Origin: an uncultured Succinatimonas sp.
GTDB lineage: Bacteria > Pseudomonadota > Gammaproteobacteria > Enterobacterales > Succinivibrionaceae
Direction of reading: 5' to 3'
Length of the DNA: 64,000 nucleotides
Assembly (NCBI RefSeq): GCF_905203285.1
Contig: NZ_CAJKVK010000001.1
Span: forward strand, 1 to 64,000
The number at the start of each line of letters is the position of its first letter. Within the stretch, counting starts at the first letter, position 1. Shown here piece after piece: positions 44,862 to 54,230 of the stretch. A program made the translations under genes and the position numbers. A model generated the notes under the pieces. That model was not told the DNA's origin, did no database searches, and saw only the letters and a list, made by a program, of their open reading frames with translations.

Positions 44862-45626
44862 TTAGTCGGAAGCTTTAAGACTAATCGCTGCGGCTGCTTC
44901 TTTAAGGTACTCGACAAATTTTTCCATCGGCATTTTGTCGTATTGCGCTAAAACGCCGGACATGCTGATAGCCGCAAGCAATTCGCCCTTGCGGTTTAAT
45001 ATCGGAGCGGCGAGGCAGAAAATTCCTTTGGCGTCTTCTTCATCGTCTATGGCATAACCGCGGTCTTTAATTTCTTTTATTTGTTCAAATAAAATCTTGT
45101 CATCGGTGATGGTGTTAGGCGTAAATTTCGGTAAAGGCTGCTGCAGGGCTATAAGTTCCTTGGCTTTTTGTTCGGTAGAAAAAGATAAAAATATTTTTCC
45201 TAACGCCGAGCTGTTAAACGAGAGCCTTTTGCCGATCCAACTGTTGATGATTACTGGATAAGAGCTTTCAATCTTGAGTAAATATACGGGATTGGTTCCT
45301 TCAAGGATCCCAAGATGACAGGTTAGATCCGTATCGTCTCTGAGTTTTTTTAAAACCGGCAGGGCAAATTCTTTAATATCAAAGTGCGCAAATGCATAAC
45401 TGCCGATTTCATAAAGCCTAAGTCCAAGGTCAAACTTATCATGATCTTGGCGCAGCAGTTTATGCGCAAGCATACTGTTTAAAAGTGTCGACGTCGAGCT
45501 TTTGGGTAAAGCCAAATTTTGATAGATGGTACTGAACGTCTGCGGACCGTTATGGGCGATAAAATCAATGATAAGCATGATTTTATCAAGGGCTGGGGTT
45601 GCAGTTTTAACCGTCGTAGTACTCAT
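44862..45626 (-). CDS. IclR-family transcriptional regulator
   Basis: A 254-residue regulator with an N-terminal winged helix (ALDKIMLIIDFIAHNGPQTFSTIYQNLALPKSSTSTLLNSML) and a C-terminal IclR effector domain (LTCHLGILEGTNPVYLLKIES, NSSALGKIFLSF, GYAIDDEEDAKGIFCLAAPI). The open frame begins at a TTG (45635). I prefer ATG 45626, with AGG about 10 bases upstream. It lies directly upstream of the aldolase whose promoter bears a matching dyad. KDG-type ligands are common for IclR relatives next to such aldolases. Confidence 0.9.
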   Translation of the reverse strand: MSTTTVKTATPALDKIMLIIDFIAHNGPQTFSTIYQNLALPKSSTSTLLNSMLAHKLLRQDHDKFDLGLRLYEIGSYAFAHFDIKEFALPVLKKLRDDTDLTCHLGILEGTNPVYLLKIESSYPVIINSWIGKRLSFNSSALGKIFLSFSTEQKAKELIALQQPLPKFTPNTITDDKILFEQIKEIKDRGYAIDDEEDAKGIFCLAAPILNRKGELLAAISMSGVLAQYDKMPMEKFVEYLKEAAAAISLKASD

Positions 45627-45731
45627 ATATTTCAACCTAATTTAAGACACTTATGGAATATATCTTACTCACTTGGCGTAAGAGAATCAAAGGAGTGAAT
45701 TGATTCTCTTAGAGGATTTTGGAGTCGGAGC

Positions 45732-46661
45732 CTAATTTTCACCTACCTTGCGGCTGGTCAAATCAGGAGCGAAAGTCGGCGATAATTTTAGGGCAAGCTC
45801 TTTTACCGCGCTTATAGTACGATTATGTTCTTTTTCTTTTAAGTAACAAAGTGCAACGTTAAATCCCGTATCGGGTAAGGTTTTTAAAATGTTGACGTCG
45901 TTTTTAAACGGGGACAGGTCAAGAACGAGTTTAGGCACGACGGATACGCCAAAGCCCAAAGCGGTCATGCTTACAATTGATTCATGTCCGGCGATTTCTG
46001 CGTAGGTAATTGGCTTAATTTTTTGTTTTTTAAAGAATCGGTCGACTTCAGTCTTAAGCTGACCTTTTTCAGGCATGATAAATGGGACTTTATTTAAATT
46101 CGGGTTTTCGTTATTAAGATCAAGTGAACGGTAGGCCGGAGATTTCGGGGCTATTAGTACTAGAGGAAAAGATACTAAATGTACGTAATTTACGTTATCG
46201 GGAATATTGTCGGGTAGTGCTGAAATAACAAAATCGGTATCCGGATCTTGTAAATGATCTAAAGCCTCAGCGGCATCGCCGGTTTCAAGCCGTAGCTCAA
46301 GTTTCGGATAAGACAGCCTAAGTTCGCTTAAAAGACGCGGAATAAAAATATAGCTTGCAGTGACTGAGCAATAAATTTTGATGCTGCCGTCTATAGCTGA
46401 ACTTTCCTGTTTTAATTCCGCCTCAAGGGCTTTAAAGTCGGCAATAGCCTTGCTTGCATAATCGGCAAAGCGTTTCCCGGCCTTAGTTATTGTTATGCCC
46501 TTTTGATCTCTAACGCATAAAGTTGCACCTAAATCTTCTTCGAGTTTTGATACGGTGCGGCTAAGCGTTGAAGGACTTACCGAAGATAATGCGGCGGCTC
46601 GCGTAACGTTTTCCGTCTCGCACAGGCGCAGGAAAAAAGCTGCATCTTTTAAATCAATCAT
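45732..46661 (-). CDS. ilvY: LysR-type activator of ilvC
   Basis: Activates ilvC when its substrates acetolactate or acetohydroxybutyrate accumulate. The 309-residue protein starts MIDLKDAAFFLRLCE and has a LysR helix-turn-helix (TRAAALSSVSPSTLSRTVSKLEEDLG). Segments that match E. coli IlvY closely are IYCSVTASY, LRLETGDAAEA, VPFIMPEKGQ and GHESIVSMTALGFGVSVVPKLVL. An upstream ATG at 46706 would place the operator palindrome (46692-46706) inside the coding sequence, so 46661 is more likely. It is divergent from ilvC. Confidence 0.93.
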   Translation of the reverse strand: MIDLKDAAFFLRLCETENVTRAAALSSVSPSTLSRTVSKLEEDLGATLCVRDQKGITITKAGKRFADYASKAIADFKALEAELKQESSAIDGSIKIYCSVTASYIFIPRLLSELRLSYPKLELRLETGDAAEALDHLQDPDTDFVISALPDNIPDNVNYVHLVSFPLVLIAPKSPAYRSLDLNNENPNLNKVPFIMPEKGQLKTEVDRFFKKQKIKPITYAEIAGHESIVSMTALGFGVSVVPKLVLDLSPFKNDVNILKTLPDTGFNVALCYLKEKEHNRTISAVKELALKLSPTFAPDLTSRKVGEN

Positions 46662-46691
46662 GATATTTTTTCGTAAAAAATTAGAAGTGCG

Positions 46692-46750
46692 TTGCATATT
46701 TTGCAATATACAACATTTTGTGTGTCATTTTCTAAAATATCTGCTATTAT
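46692..46750 (+). promoter_or_regulatory. IlvY operator and ilvC promoter region
   Basis: TTGCA-TATTT-TGCAA (46692-46706) is a perfect 15-base palindrome of the LysR T-N11-A type in the ilvY-ilvC divergent region. A -10-like TATTAT lies at 46745-46750 with no good -35, as expected for an activator-dependent promoter. Confidence 0.65.
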
Positions 46751-46818
46751 GTTCTCACGCTGTGATAACGGCCAAACAGAATTCCTTTTAAAGATATAGA
46801 AATCGTGGAAGATTGAAA

Positions 46819-48300
46819 ATGGCAAATTACTTTAATACTTTAAATTTAAGACAGAAACTTGCCCAGCTTGGATGCTGTGAATTAATGGATAGAAGCGAAT
46901 TTGCAGACGGCTGCAATTTCCTTAAAGGCAAAAAGTGCGTAATTATCGGTTGCGGAGCTCAGGGCTTGAATCAGGGCCTTAACATGCGCGATTCAGGTCT
47001 TGATGTCAGCTATGCTCTTCGTCCTGCCGCTATTGCAGAAAAACGTGCTTCTTTTAAGCGTGCTACCGAAAACGGCTTTAAGGTCGGTACTTATGAAGAA
47101 TTAATTCCGACTGCCGATTTGGTCATCAATTTGACTCCTGACAAGCAGCATTCCAATGTTGTTGAGTCCGTTATGCCTTTGATGAAGCCTGGTGCAGCTT
47201 TAGGTTATTCCCACGGCTTTAATATCGTTGAAGTCGGTCAGCAGATCCGTAAAGACATTACTGTTGTCATGATGGCTCCTAAGGCCCCCGGTACTGAGGT
47301 TCGTGAAGAGTATCGCCGCGGTTTCGGCGTCCCGACTTTGATTGCCGTTCATCCTGAAAACGATCCTAACGGTGAAGGCTGGGCAATTGCTAAGGCATGG
47401 GCCAGTGCAACCGGCGGTGATCGTGCAGGCGTTTTGCGCTCTTCCTTCGTTGCTGAAGTTAAGTCGGACCTCATGGGCGAGCAAACCATTTTGTGCGGTG
47501 TTTTGCAGGCAGCCTCAATTCTCTGCTTTGATCGCATGGTCGAGCTCGGTATGGACAAAGCTTATGCATGCAAGTTGATCCAATACGGTTGGGAAACCGT
47601 TTGTGAGGCATTAAAGCAGGGCGGCATCACCAACATGATGGATCGTTTGTCAAATCCTGCCAAGATCCGCGCATGCGAGCTTGCCGATGAGCTTAAGTGC
47701 ATCTTAAAAGATCTGTACTTAAAGCATATGGATGACATTGAAAGCGGTGAGTTCTCCCGTGTCTTGATGGAAGACTGGGCCAACGGTGACGTCAAGCTTT
47801 TGACCTGGCGTGAGAATTTTGCAAAATGCGGTTTTGAAAATGCTCCGCAGTGTGACACCAAGATCAGTGAGCAGGAATACTTTGACAAGTGCATTCTGTT
47901 GGTTGCCTTCGTTAAGGCCGGTATTGAGCTGTCCTTTGAAACCATGACTCATTCAGGTATTTACCCTGAGTCTGCTTACTATGAGTCATTGCATGAGTTG
48001 CCTTTGATTGCCAACTTGATTGCTCGTCGTCGTCTTTATGAGATGAATGTGGTTATTTCCGATACCGCCGAGTACGGTGATTACCTCTTTGCCAACGCTG
48101 CAATTCCTCTCTTAAAGGACTTTATGGCTAAGATTGATCTTGATGTTATGGGCAAAGGTCTTGATGGCGACAATGCTGTTGATAACATTGAGCTTATCCG
48201 TATTAACGATAAGATCAGAAATCATCCGATTGAGGTCGTTGGACGCAAGCTTCGTGCTTACATGTCAGACATGAAGGAAATTGCCGTAGGCAACAATTAA
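46819..48300 (+). CDS. ilvC: Ketol-acid reductoisomerase, class II (long form)
   Basis: Second step of valine/isoleucine synthesis. The 493-residue protein has the NADP loop [39 protein letters not shown], and duplicated knotted C-terminal domains with metal-binding [13 protein letters not shown] and [14 protein letters not shown] start at ATG 46819 with GGAAG upstream; the TTG at 46813 is an open-frame artefact. It is monocistronic with its own terminator. Confidence 0.97.
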   Translation: MANYFNTLNLRQKLAQLGCCELMDRSEFADGCNFLKGKKCVIIGCGAQGLNQGLNMRDSGLDVSYALRPAAIAEKRASFKRATENGFKVGTYEELIPTADLVINLTPDKQHSNVVESVMPLMKPGAALGYSHGFNIVEVGQQIRKDITVVMMAPKAPGTEVREEYRRGFGVPTLIAVHPENDPNGEGWAIAKAWASATGGDRAGVLRSSFVAEVKSDLMGEQTILCGVLQAASILCFDRMVELGMDKAYACKLIQYGWETVCEALKQGGITNMMDRLSNPAKIRACELADELKCILKDLYLKHMDDIESGEFSRVLMEDWANGDVKLLTWRENFAKCGFENAPQCDTKISEQEYFDKCILLVAFVKAGIELSFETMTHSGIYPESAYYESLHELPLIANLIARRRLYEMNVVISDTAEYGDYLFANAAIPLLKDFMAKIDLDVMGKGLDGDNAVDNIELIRINDKIRNHPIEVVGRKLRAYMSDMKEIAVGNN

Positions 48301-48322
48301 TCTTTTAAAGATTAAATAAAGA

Positions 48323-48361
48323 AAAACCTCCTAAGCTTCTTCATGCAAGGGAGGTTTTTTA
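48323..48361 (+). terminator. ilvC terminator
   Basis: Arms AAAACCTCC and GGAGGTTTT (48323-48331, 48350-48358), with T residues continuing to 48361. Confidence 0.85.
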
Positions 48362-48376
48362 TAATTAGTCAGTGTT

Positions 48377-48988
48377 TTATGAAAATTGGTTTTTTATATA
48401 TTCTTCGAATTCTTTTTGGTTGAAGGTATAAACATCATTAAAGCAAAAATTTTTAAATGAAGACAACTTAAAGCATATAAGGTGTTCACTTTTTGTTGTT
48501 TTGGCAATGGATTTAGCTAAGTTAATGAAACTATTTGAGTATTCAACATTTGCCGGATCTGATAATCTTTTTTGTATTAATATAGGGTCTTTTGAGTTTA
48601 TATTTGCCTTATCGTTGTATACTAATATATAGTCAATATATATGCGCGAAGCGGAAATATTTGCATTATCTTTTTGCAATATATCAAAAAGGATCAATAG
48701 GCTGTCATAGATCTTCTTTTTTAATTCTGCTTGTACTATCTTATTAATTTGTCCATTCTTAAATTCAATAAATAACCACTTTTTATTTTTGTTATTAAAA
48801 ACAAGGCAATCATTTGAAGAGGGCGGTTCTTTTAAATAAAGATTTTTTATATATTGTTCCTTGACTTTATCAAAATTTATAACTTCAATACAAGAATTGG
48901 TCATATATTCATTTTTGTTTTTATCGTGAGATGCATTTTTTAAACTGGTTAAGTTGCTTTTAAAAATATCTAAATTTCTATTAATCAT
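48377..48988 (-). CDS. Unknown protein with a PD-(D/E)XK-like residue pattern
   Basis: Not recognised as a named family. The 203-residue protein is Asn/Lys/Ile-rich and encoded by DNA visibly richer in A+T than its neighbours. It has the core pattern of a PD-(D/E)XK nuclease fold: Asp60 in SSNDCLVF, then Glu75 and Lys77 in WLFIEFKNG. A helix with Lys residues follows (AELKKKIYDSLLILFDIL) and then a beta strand (YIDYILVYND). The gene starts seven bases after the ATPase stop, so both are one unit. The nuclease idea is an inference from the residue pattern. Role in defence is likely but unproven. Confidence 0.55.
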   Translation of the reverse strand: MINRNLDIFKSNLTSLKNASHDKNKNEYMTNSCIEVINFDKVKEQYIKNLYLKEPPSSNDCLVFNNKNKKWLFIEFKNGQINKIVQAELKKKIYDSLLILFDILQKDNANISASRIYIDYILVYNDKANINSKDPILIQKRLSDPANVEYSNSFINLAKSIAKTTKSEHLICFKLSSFKNFCFNDVYTFNQKEFEEYIKNQFS

Positions 48989-48995
48989 TTCGTTT

Positions 48996-50228
48996 CTAAA
49001 TATCTTCTAGTTGTTGTAATGGAACAAAAAGTTTTTTATAAATTTGTTCTATGTCTGTTGAAACATCTACAATAGTTGCCATTTCTTCGGAAATACATTC
49101 TGAAAGATAATATTTACATGTGTCGGCAATTTCATATTTTCCTGCAAAAACTTGAATTGCCCTTAAAAAATAAGGACTATGTGTATTTAGTAACACATGC
49201 AAATTAAATTCTTTTTGTAAAAGGACAATTAATTCAGCCAGAAGCAATTGCCATTGCGGATGCAAATGTGTTTCCGGCTCGTCCAGTATTATTACACCAT
49301 TATAGTTTATAGCATTGTTTAATAATAAGGTCTTTAAAATAACAAAGGTCTTAAGACCGGTTGAAAGATTTCGAATATCTAATAATTTACCGTTTTCTTG
49401 GAATTTAAAGATATTATTTTTATCCCGAACAATTCTTCCTTTACAGGTTTTTTCAATTAAAGTAAAAATATTTTCTAATTTATTGCTATTAATTAATTCA
49501 TCTAATAAGTTGTTATTTTTTGATTCTAATTTCTTAAGTAAGTGTATTTTGTGTTTAAAACTATCAAAGTAAGGAACAGGTAAAGAATCAATAATTGAGA
49601 AGTCATCAATATAAATAGCTTCGTTTATGATATCAAAATTTATTGTTTTTTGTATGGATTTAACAATATTGTTATTGAATTCAAGTTTGATGCTATTATC
49701 TTTTAACTGTAATTTAATATAATTAGATTCGCTGTTAAATATATTACTAACTTGATTGTTAAACTCATAATTAATATTTTTTGTTAACACTAATTTAGTT
49801 AATTCGTCATCAGTAATATTTAATGTTTCAAGAATTATATTGATAATATCTTTAAATGTTGAGTCTGATATTTCCTTATCTGTATAAATATCAAGATCAC
49901 ATAAATTTATAATATCTTTTTGTAATGTATTATAATTATATGGATTATTTTTATTGTTTGAAATTAATGTTGAAGCAATATTTTCCAATGCTTCTTGTGT
50001 AAAGTTAGGCCTTTTCTGAATAATTACAAAAGACAATCTATTTATTATACTGTTTATTCTCTCGCTCTTTACTTTTTGTTCTAAAGAAAAGAAAGAGTTA
50101 AAAGTGGAAAACAGCGCTCTACTTACAGTGCTTTTACCTGTGTTGTTTTCACCTGCAATAACTGTAATTCCGTTTATTTCAATTTTAGCTTGCTTAAGTT
50201 TTCCGATATTTTTTAATGATAATTGCAT
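48996..50228 (-). CDS. AAA/ABC-type ATPase (SMC/OLD-like), candidate defence ATPase
   Basis: A 410-residue ATPase starting MQLSLKNIGKLKQAKIEINGITVIAG. Walker A GENNTGKS is at 26-33, the ABC-like signature LSTGLKTF at 288-295, Walker B VIILDEPETHLHP at 312-324 and the H-loop NTHSP at 348-352. Between them lies a long, poorly conserved helical insert. This is the AAA_15/AAA_21 layout seen in OLD, PtuA, RloA-type and other defence ATPases. No TOPRIM or HNH domain is fused. The partner gene follows after seven bases, and the DNA is AT-rich, suggesting horizontal transfer. It lies 48 bases after the rep stop. Confidence 0.75.
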   Translation of the reverse strand: MQLSLKNIGKLKQAKIEINGITVIAGENNTGKSTVSRALFSTFNSFFSLEQKVKSERINSIINRLSFVIIQKRPNFTQEALENIASTLISNNKNNPYNYNTLQKDIINLCDLDIYTDKEISDSTFKDIINIILETLNITDDELTKLVLTKNINYEFNNQVSNIFNSESNYIKLQLKDNSIKLEFNNNIVKSIQKTINFDIINEAIYIDDFSIIDSLPVPYFDSFKHKIHLLKKLESKNNNLLDELINSNKLENIFTLIEKTCKGRIVRDKNNIFKFQENGKLLDIRNLSTGLKTFVILKTLLLNNAINYNGVIILDEPETHLHPQWQLLLAELIVLLQKEFNLHVLLNTHSPYFLRAIQVFAGKYEIADTCKYYLSECISEEMATIVDVSTDIEQIYKKLFVPLQQLEDI

Positions 50229-50247
50229 ATTATTATCTCAATTAATT

Positions 50248-50267
50248 TTAAGCGTATGTTCGCTTAA
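50248..50267. repeat. Inverted repeat between rep and the ATPase gene
   Basis: TTAAGCG-TATGTT-CGCTTAA lies in the 48-base gap between rep and the ATPase start. It may be a weak terminator for rep or an operator for the ATPase pair. The T tail is poor. Confidence 0.4.
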
Positions 50268-50276
50268 TTATTTACA

Positions 50277-52292
50277 TTATAGCAGTCCCTTTAACATATT
50301 AAGTCCTCTATCAAGCATCATATCGCTTTCTTCTTTATCAATTTTTTTAGGAGCCCCTAAAAATTCACGCGCAAGATCTTCCTGCGGCATTTCGGCGATA
50401 AACCGGCTGGGCTCATTTGCAGTTGCTTCACGTCCTCTTTTTCTTTCGCGGCAATAGGTAATGGTAAGCTCTACTTTTGCGCGAGTTACTCCTACATAAG
50501 CAAGGCGTCTTTCTTCTTCGATGCCGTTTGGCAGATCAAGGCTGTTGCGGTGCGGGAGGATCCCCTCCTCCAAGCCGATTAGAAAGACGTACGGAAATTC
50601 AAGTCCCTTGGCCGAATGTAATGTCATAAGCTGGACAGCGTCGTTTTCAGATCCGTCCTCATTTTTATCCATCATTTCGCGAAGACCGAGCTTGTCTACG
50701 GCTTGCGAGAATAATAAAGGAGGCTCTCCGCGGCGGCCTTTTACCAAATCTTCTATCCAGCTCATTAAAGTACGGACATTTTTTATTTTGACGTCAACGC
50801 TTTTATCGTTGGCTCCCGTTCCTCTTAGATAGCCTTCGTAACCGATAATATCAATAAGCTTTTGAGCAAGCTGCAAATCCTGATGAGTCTTAAGAAGATT
50901 TTTTAAGCTGTTATACAGCTCTAAAAAAGATGTAATAGATTTGTTTTGACTGGAGGAAAGCTTGGCGTAAAGCTGTTTTGAACGTAAAGCAGTATATAGA
51001 TTTACCGAATACTCCGAGGCAACTGATGCTATGGTGCTTAAAGTTTCAGCACCGATGCCGCGGCGCGGAATATTGATAATTCTAAGTAGGGCAGCATTAT
51101 CGCCTTCATTTGAAAGCAAGCGGCACCAGGCGAGGATATCCTTTACTTCCATCATGTCAAAAAAGCTGCTGCCTCCGGTTATAACGCAAGGGATACGGGC
51201 AGAGCGGAAAGCTTTTTCAATGCTGCGTGACTGAGTGTTGCTGCGATAAAGTACGGCATAATCTCGCCACGGTTTACGGTATAAATAGCGGTGCTTTAAG
51301 ATTTCAGAAGCGACTCTTTCGCTTTCAGCGTTTTCATCCTGTACTTCAATGACGGCAATTTTTTTGCCTTCATCCAAGTTTGAAAATAATGATTTTTTAA
51401 ATAAGTGCTCATTGTTTTCAATGATTTTGTTGGCGCAATGCAGAATTCTTCCTGAAGAACGGTAATTTTGCTCAAGCTTAATAACTTTCAGATCAGGAAA
51501 ATCTTGCGCCAATATGTTGATATTTTCCGGACGGGCACCACGCCAGGAATAAATAGACTGATCGTCATCGCCTACTACAGTAAAACGGCGTCTTTTGCTT
51601 ACCAACACTTTTAGCAGTTCATATTGAGTAGTATTTGTATCCTGATACTCATCGACAAGAACATAGCGAAAATAATTTTCCCATTTGGAGGCTGTTTCCC
51701 GGTCGCTTTTTAGAAGTCTTGTGGTTAAAAAAATCAAATCATCAAAGTCAGCGGCGTTACAGGCTTTAAGGTAAGCTTGATATTCTTCGTAAAGAGAAGA
51801 CAGCGTTGTCTTCGGTACTATGTCTTGAGGGGTTTTTAATTCACCTTTCCATAAAGAAATTTGCTGCAGTGCATCAAAAATGCAGTCTCGCTCGGATTTA
51901 CCGTCAAGCATTAAAGGGTAATTTTCTCGAATAAGATCGCGCACGATTTTAAATTGATCAGATTCGTCAAATAAGGTGAAATTGCGTTTAAGCCCGACTT
52001 TATTATGTTCTACGCGCAAAATGCCGAGGCCTAAAGAATGGAAAGTTGAAATCCAGATCTCTTTTGCAGATTCCTGACCTAATTCCTGAGCTACTCGTTC
52101 TCGCATTTCCGCCGCGGCCTTATTGGTAAAAGTGACAGCGCAGACGGTTTTTGCAGGAAGTTTATGTCCGGTTATCAGGTTAACAATTTTGGCGGTAATT
52201 ACTCGGGTTTTTCCGGATCCGGCTCCGGCTAAAACCAGACATGGCCCGTCAATATAAGTGACGGCCTGCTGTTGGGCATCGTTAAGTCGCAT
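50277..52292 (-). CDS. rep: ATP-dependent DNA helicase Rep
   Basis: A superfamily 1A 3'-5' helicase that restarts and clears replication forks. The 671-residue protein aligns closely with E. coli Rep: MRLNDAQQQAV, Walker A AGAGSGKT (22-29), TFTNKAAAEMRERV, FDDLIFL, LVDEYQDTNTTQYELLK, VVGDDDQSIYSWRGA, LEQNYRSS and VQLMTLHSAKGLEFPYV, ending in ERRLAYVGVTRAK. It overlaps nothing but lies one base after the primase-like gene, so the two are co-transcribed. Confidence 0.93.
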   Translation of the reverse strand: MRLNDAQQQAVTYIDGPCLVLAGAGSGKTRVITAKIVNLITGHKLPAKTVCAVTFTNKAAAEMRERVAQELGQESAKEIWISTFHSLGLGILRVEHNKVGLKRNFTLFDESDQFKIVRDLIRENYPLMLDGKSERDCIFDALQQISLWKGELKTPQDIVPKTTLSSLYEEYQAYLKACNAADFDDLIFLTTRLLKSDRETASKWENYFRYVLVDEYQDTNTTQYELLKVLVSKRRRFTVVGDDDQSIYSWRGARPENINILAQDFPDLKVIKLEQNYRSSGRILHCANKIIENNEHLFKKSLFSNLDEGKKIAVIEVQDENAESERVASEILKHRYLYRKPWRDYAVLYRSNTQSRSIEKAFRSARIPCVITGGSSFFDMMEVKDILAWCRLLSNEGDNAALLRIINIPRRGIGAETLSTIASVASEYSVNLYTALRSKQLYAKLSSSQNKSITSFLELYNSLKNLLKTHQDLQLAQKLIDIIGYEGYLRGTGANDKSVDVKIKNVRTLMSWIEDLVKGRRGEPPLLFSQAVDKLGLREMMDKNEDGSENDAVQLMTLHSAKGLEFPYVFLIGLEEGILPHRNSLDLPNGIEEERRLAYVGVTRAKVELTITYCRERKRGREATANEPSRFIAEMPQEDLAREFLGAPKKIDKEESDMMLDRGLNMLKGLL

Positions 52293-52293
52293 A

Positions 52294-54228
52294 TTAGTAA
52301 ATGGAGAATTTCTGATCTCGTCCTAAAAGATCATAGGTAAAGAAACTAAGATCGTTTTTATCATTCATCGAAACTTCAATGTTTTGAAGGGCATAGGCTT
52401 CAGCCGTAAGAGTTTCGTTTTCATTGCACAGGCTTATAAACGGCGTTTTTAATTCAGCGCTTAATGAAGAAAGGTTCATTAAGCAATTTCTAAGTTCTGA
52501 TGAAGTTAACCCGGTTAAATCTATTATCGGACAGAAATTCTTTTCTCCCTGAAGATATAAAGCTCCGACCGCTTCTTCAATAGCTTGCGGCAGATCGTCC
52601 GTGTTTTGGATTTCAAGAAGTTTAGCTCGATTCCATGGAGCAAAGACAGCTCCGTCATCATAATGCTCACGGCGTTTTAACAAGGAGCAAACCATATTCC
52701 ATTGTTCTTTGGTACCGACGTAAATAATGCGCATGTCGGTTTGGACTTTGGCACTGATTATTTCAGCGACAAGCCGCTTTAAGATCACGCTGCGTCCTGA
52801 CAAGGAGTAAAGGCATGGGGATAATTGCAGGGAATACAAAGCAACTGCGGATAATACCGGAGAGTACGTTTTAGGCTGCAGCGGAACGGTTTGCAAAGAA
52901 AAAGATAAAAGACGTTCAAGATTATTAAGTCTTGTAAGCAGCGTTTCTCTATCTTTGCACAAGGCCTCATTCGGATCTTTATAGGGAAAAGCAAGATTGA
53001 TGCGCTTAAACGGGATATGCATATATTCAAGGCCTTGAGCCAATGAAGCTGCCGCCTCAGCGCCGGCCTTGTCGTCATCAAGAGCTATATAAAACATTCT
53101 TTCATAGACAGGATGTTCTTGAATGTAGTCAAGGAGCTTACGGATATTTGAGACTCCGCCTAAGCTTACGGCACTATAGCCCAATGTTTCGATACTTAAA
53201 GCGTCAAATTCGCCTTCGGTGATAAAGATCATGCCGGGTTTATCTAAAGCATTTTGATTAAAAATTCCGGCAGATCCTTGTTTCCTGATGCGATCTTTAC
53301 TGCGTGAATCGGTATTTCGCGCCATATAGGCAGTTTCGCTGTAAGGAATAATTACTGCCTGCCAGACGATTTTATCTCCGGTTCGCGGATCGATTCCGGC
53401 GGTGAAATCATTATCAAAACCAAGACGGAATTTTTCTGCTACCGTTTCTGAAATTCCTCTTAATCTGAAATAGTCGGTTTGTAAACGGCGGCTTGCGCAT
53501 TGCTTTAAATATTCTGTGTAATTGTGTCTTACTTCAGTTCTGAAATCCGAAAAGTGGCTGTCGCTTTGTCCAAAAGTGTTTTTGTTTCCTGATCCGATAG
53601 CGTTAAAGTTGTCTCTTACGCCAAAAACAGCGCCTTGAGTAGGGTGAAAGGAGCTGCGGGCTGAATTGTTAAGATCTTGAGAATCGTCATTTAGCGGATC
53701 AAAATTATGGAATAAAGGATCATTTTCGTCTCGTTTGTGGATAGAAAAATCATTAAAAGGAACAGTATTTGCCTTATCGTTTTCATCACGAAAATTACTG
53801 TCGGCAATACCGAAGCTTACGGGACCGGGAGTTTTTCCTGAGGTAAAATCAAGATTGTCATCTGCTTCGTCATTATCATGAAGTCTGAAGTCGTTTTGTT
53901 TTTCTTGTCCGCTAAAATCGTCGTTAGCTTCAATAAATTCGTTATCTCCGGTGCTTAAAAACAATTCACAGGCTTTATCAAATTGATCTTTAAAATCAGA
54001 AAGACCGAAGTCCAGACCGATAATTTCGAAAATATCGTAGGTTGCATTACAGCTAAAGCAATGAACGGTTTGATTCTTCGGGTTATAGCTCATGCTCGGA
54101 TGGATATCTTGATGATTAGGATTCAAGCAGCGAAAAGGAGCATTAATATTAATGCCTTTGTTGCGCAGATACTCAGGAAGTTGTGTTTTAAGATATTCTT
54201 TGGTTTTGGCAAAATCGTTGTATAACAT
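52294..54228 (-). CDS. Primase-like protein: CHC2 zinc finger, acidic linker, TOPRIM, unknown C-terminal domain
   Basis: The 644-residue protein begins with a DnaG-type zinc finger: Cys34 and His39 (FRCLNPNHQDIHPSMSY), then Cys57 and Cys60 (HCFSCN). A low-complexity linker rich in Asp, Asn, Phe and Ser spans about 95-230. A primase N-core and TOPRIM domain follow (FRLRGISETVAEKFRLGF, then FITEGEFDALSIETLG at 335-350 and ALDDDKAGAEAA at 382-393). The last 200 residues have no visible Walker A, unlike phage primase-helicases. It is not the housekeeping DnaG by length and layout. It lies between tcdA and rep and may be a domesticated phage or plasmid primase. Confidence 0.75.
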   Translation of the reverse strand: MLYNDFAKTKEYLKTQLPEYLRNKGININAPFRCLNPNHQDIHPSMSYNPKNQTVHCFSCNATYDIFEIIGLDFGLSDFKDQFDKACELFLSTGDNEFIEANDDFSGQEKQNDFRLHDNDEADDNLDFTSGKTPGPVSFGIADSNFRDENDKANTVPFNDFSIHKRDENDPLFHNFDPLNDDSQDLNNSARSSFHPTQGAVFGVRDNFNAIGSGNKNTFGQSDSHFSDFRTEVRHNYTEYLKQCASRRLQTDYFRLRGISETVAEKFRLGFDNDFTAGIDPRTGDKIVWQAVIIPYSETAYMARNTDSRSKDRIRKQGSAGIFNQNALDKPGMIFITEGEFDALSIETLGYSAVSLGGVSNIRKLLDYIQEHPVYERMFYIALDDDKAGAEAAASLAQGLEYMHIPFKRINLAFPYKDPNEALCKDRETLLTRLNNLERLLSFSLQTVPLQPKTYSPVLSAVALYSLQLSPCLYSLSGRSVILKRLVAEIISAKVQTDMRIIYVGTKEQWNMVCSLLKRREHYDDGAVFAPWNRAKLLEIQNTDDLPQAIEEAVGALYLQGEKNFCPIIDLTGLTSSELRNCLMNLSSLSAELKTPFISLCNENETLTAEAYALQNIEVSMNDKNDLSFFTYDLLGRDQKFSIY

Positions 54229-54230
54229 TT

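Noticed and set aside
50248..50267. Idea that this inverted repeat is a second copy of the recA palindrome
   Set aside because: Only AAGCG/CGCTT is shared and the spacing differs (6 versus 13 bases), so a common binding protein is not supported.
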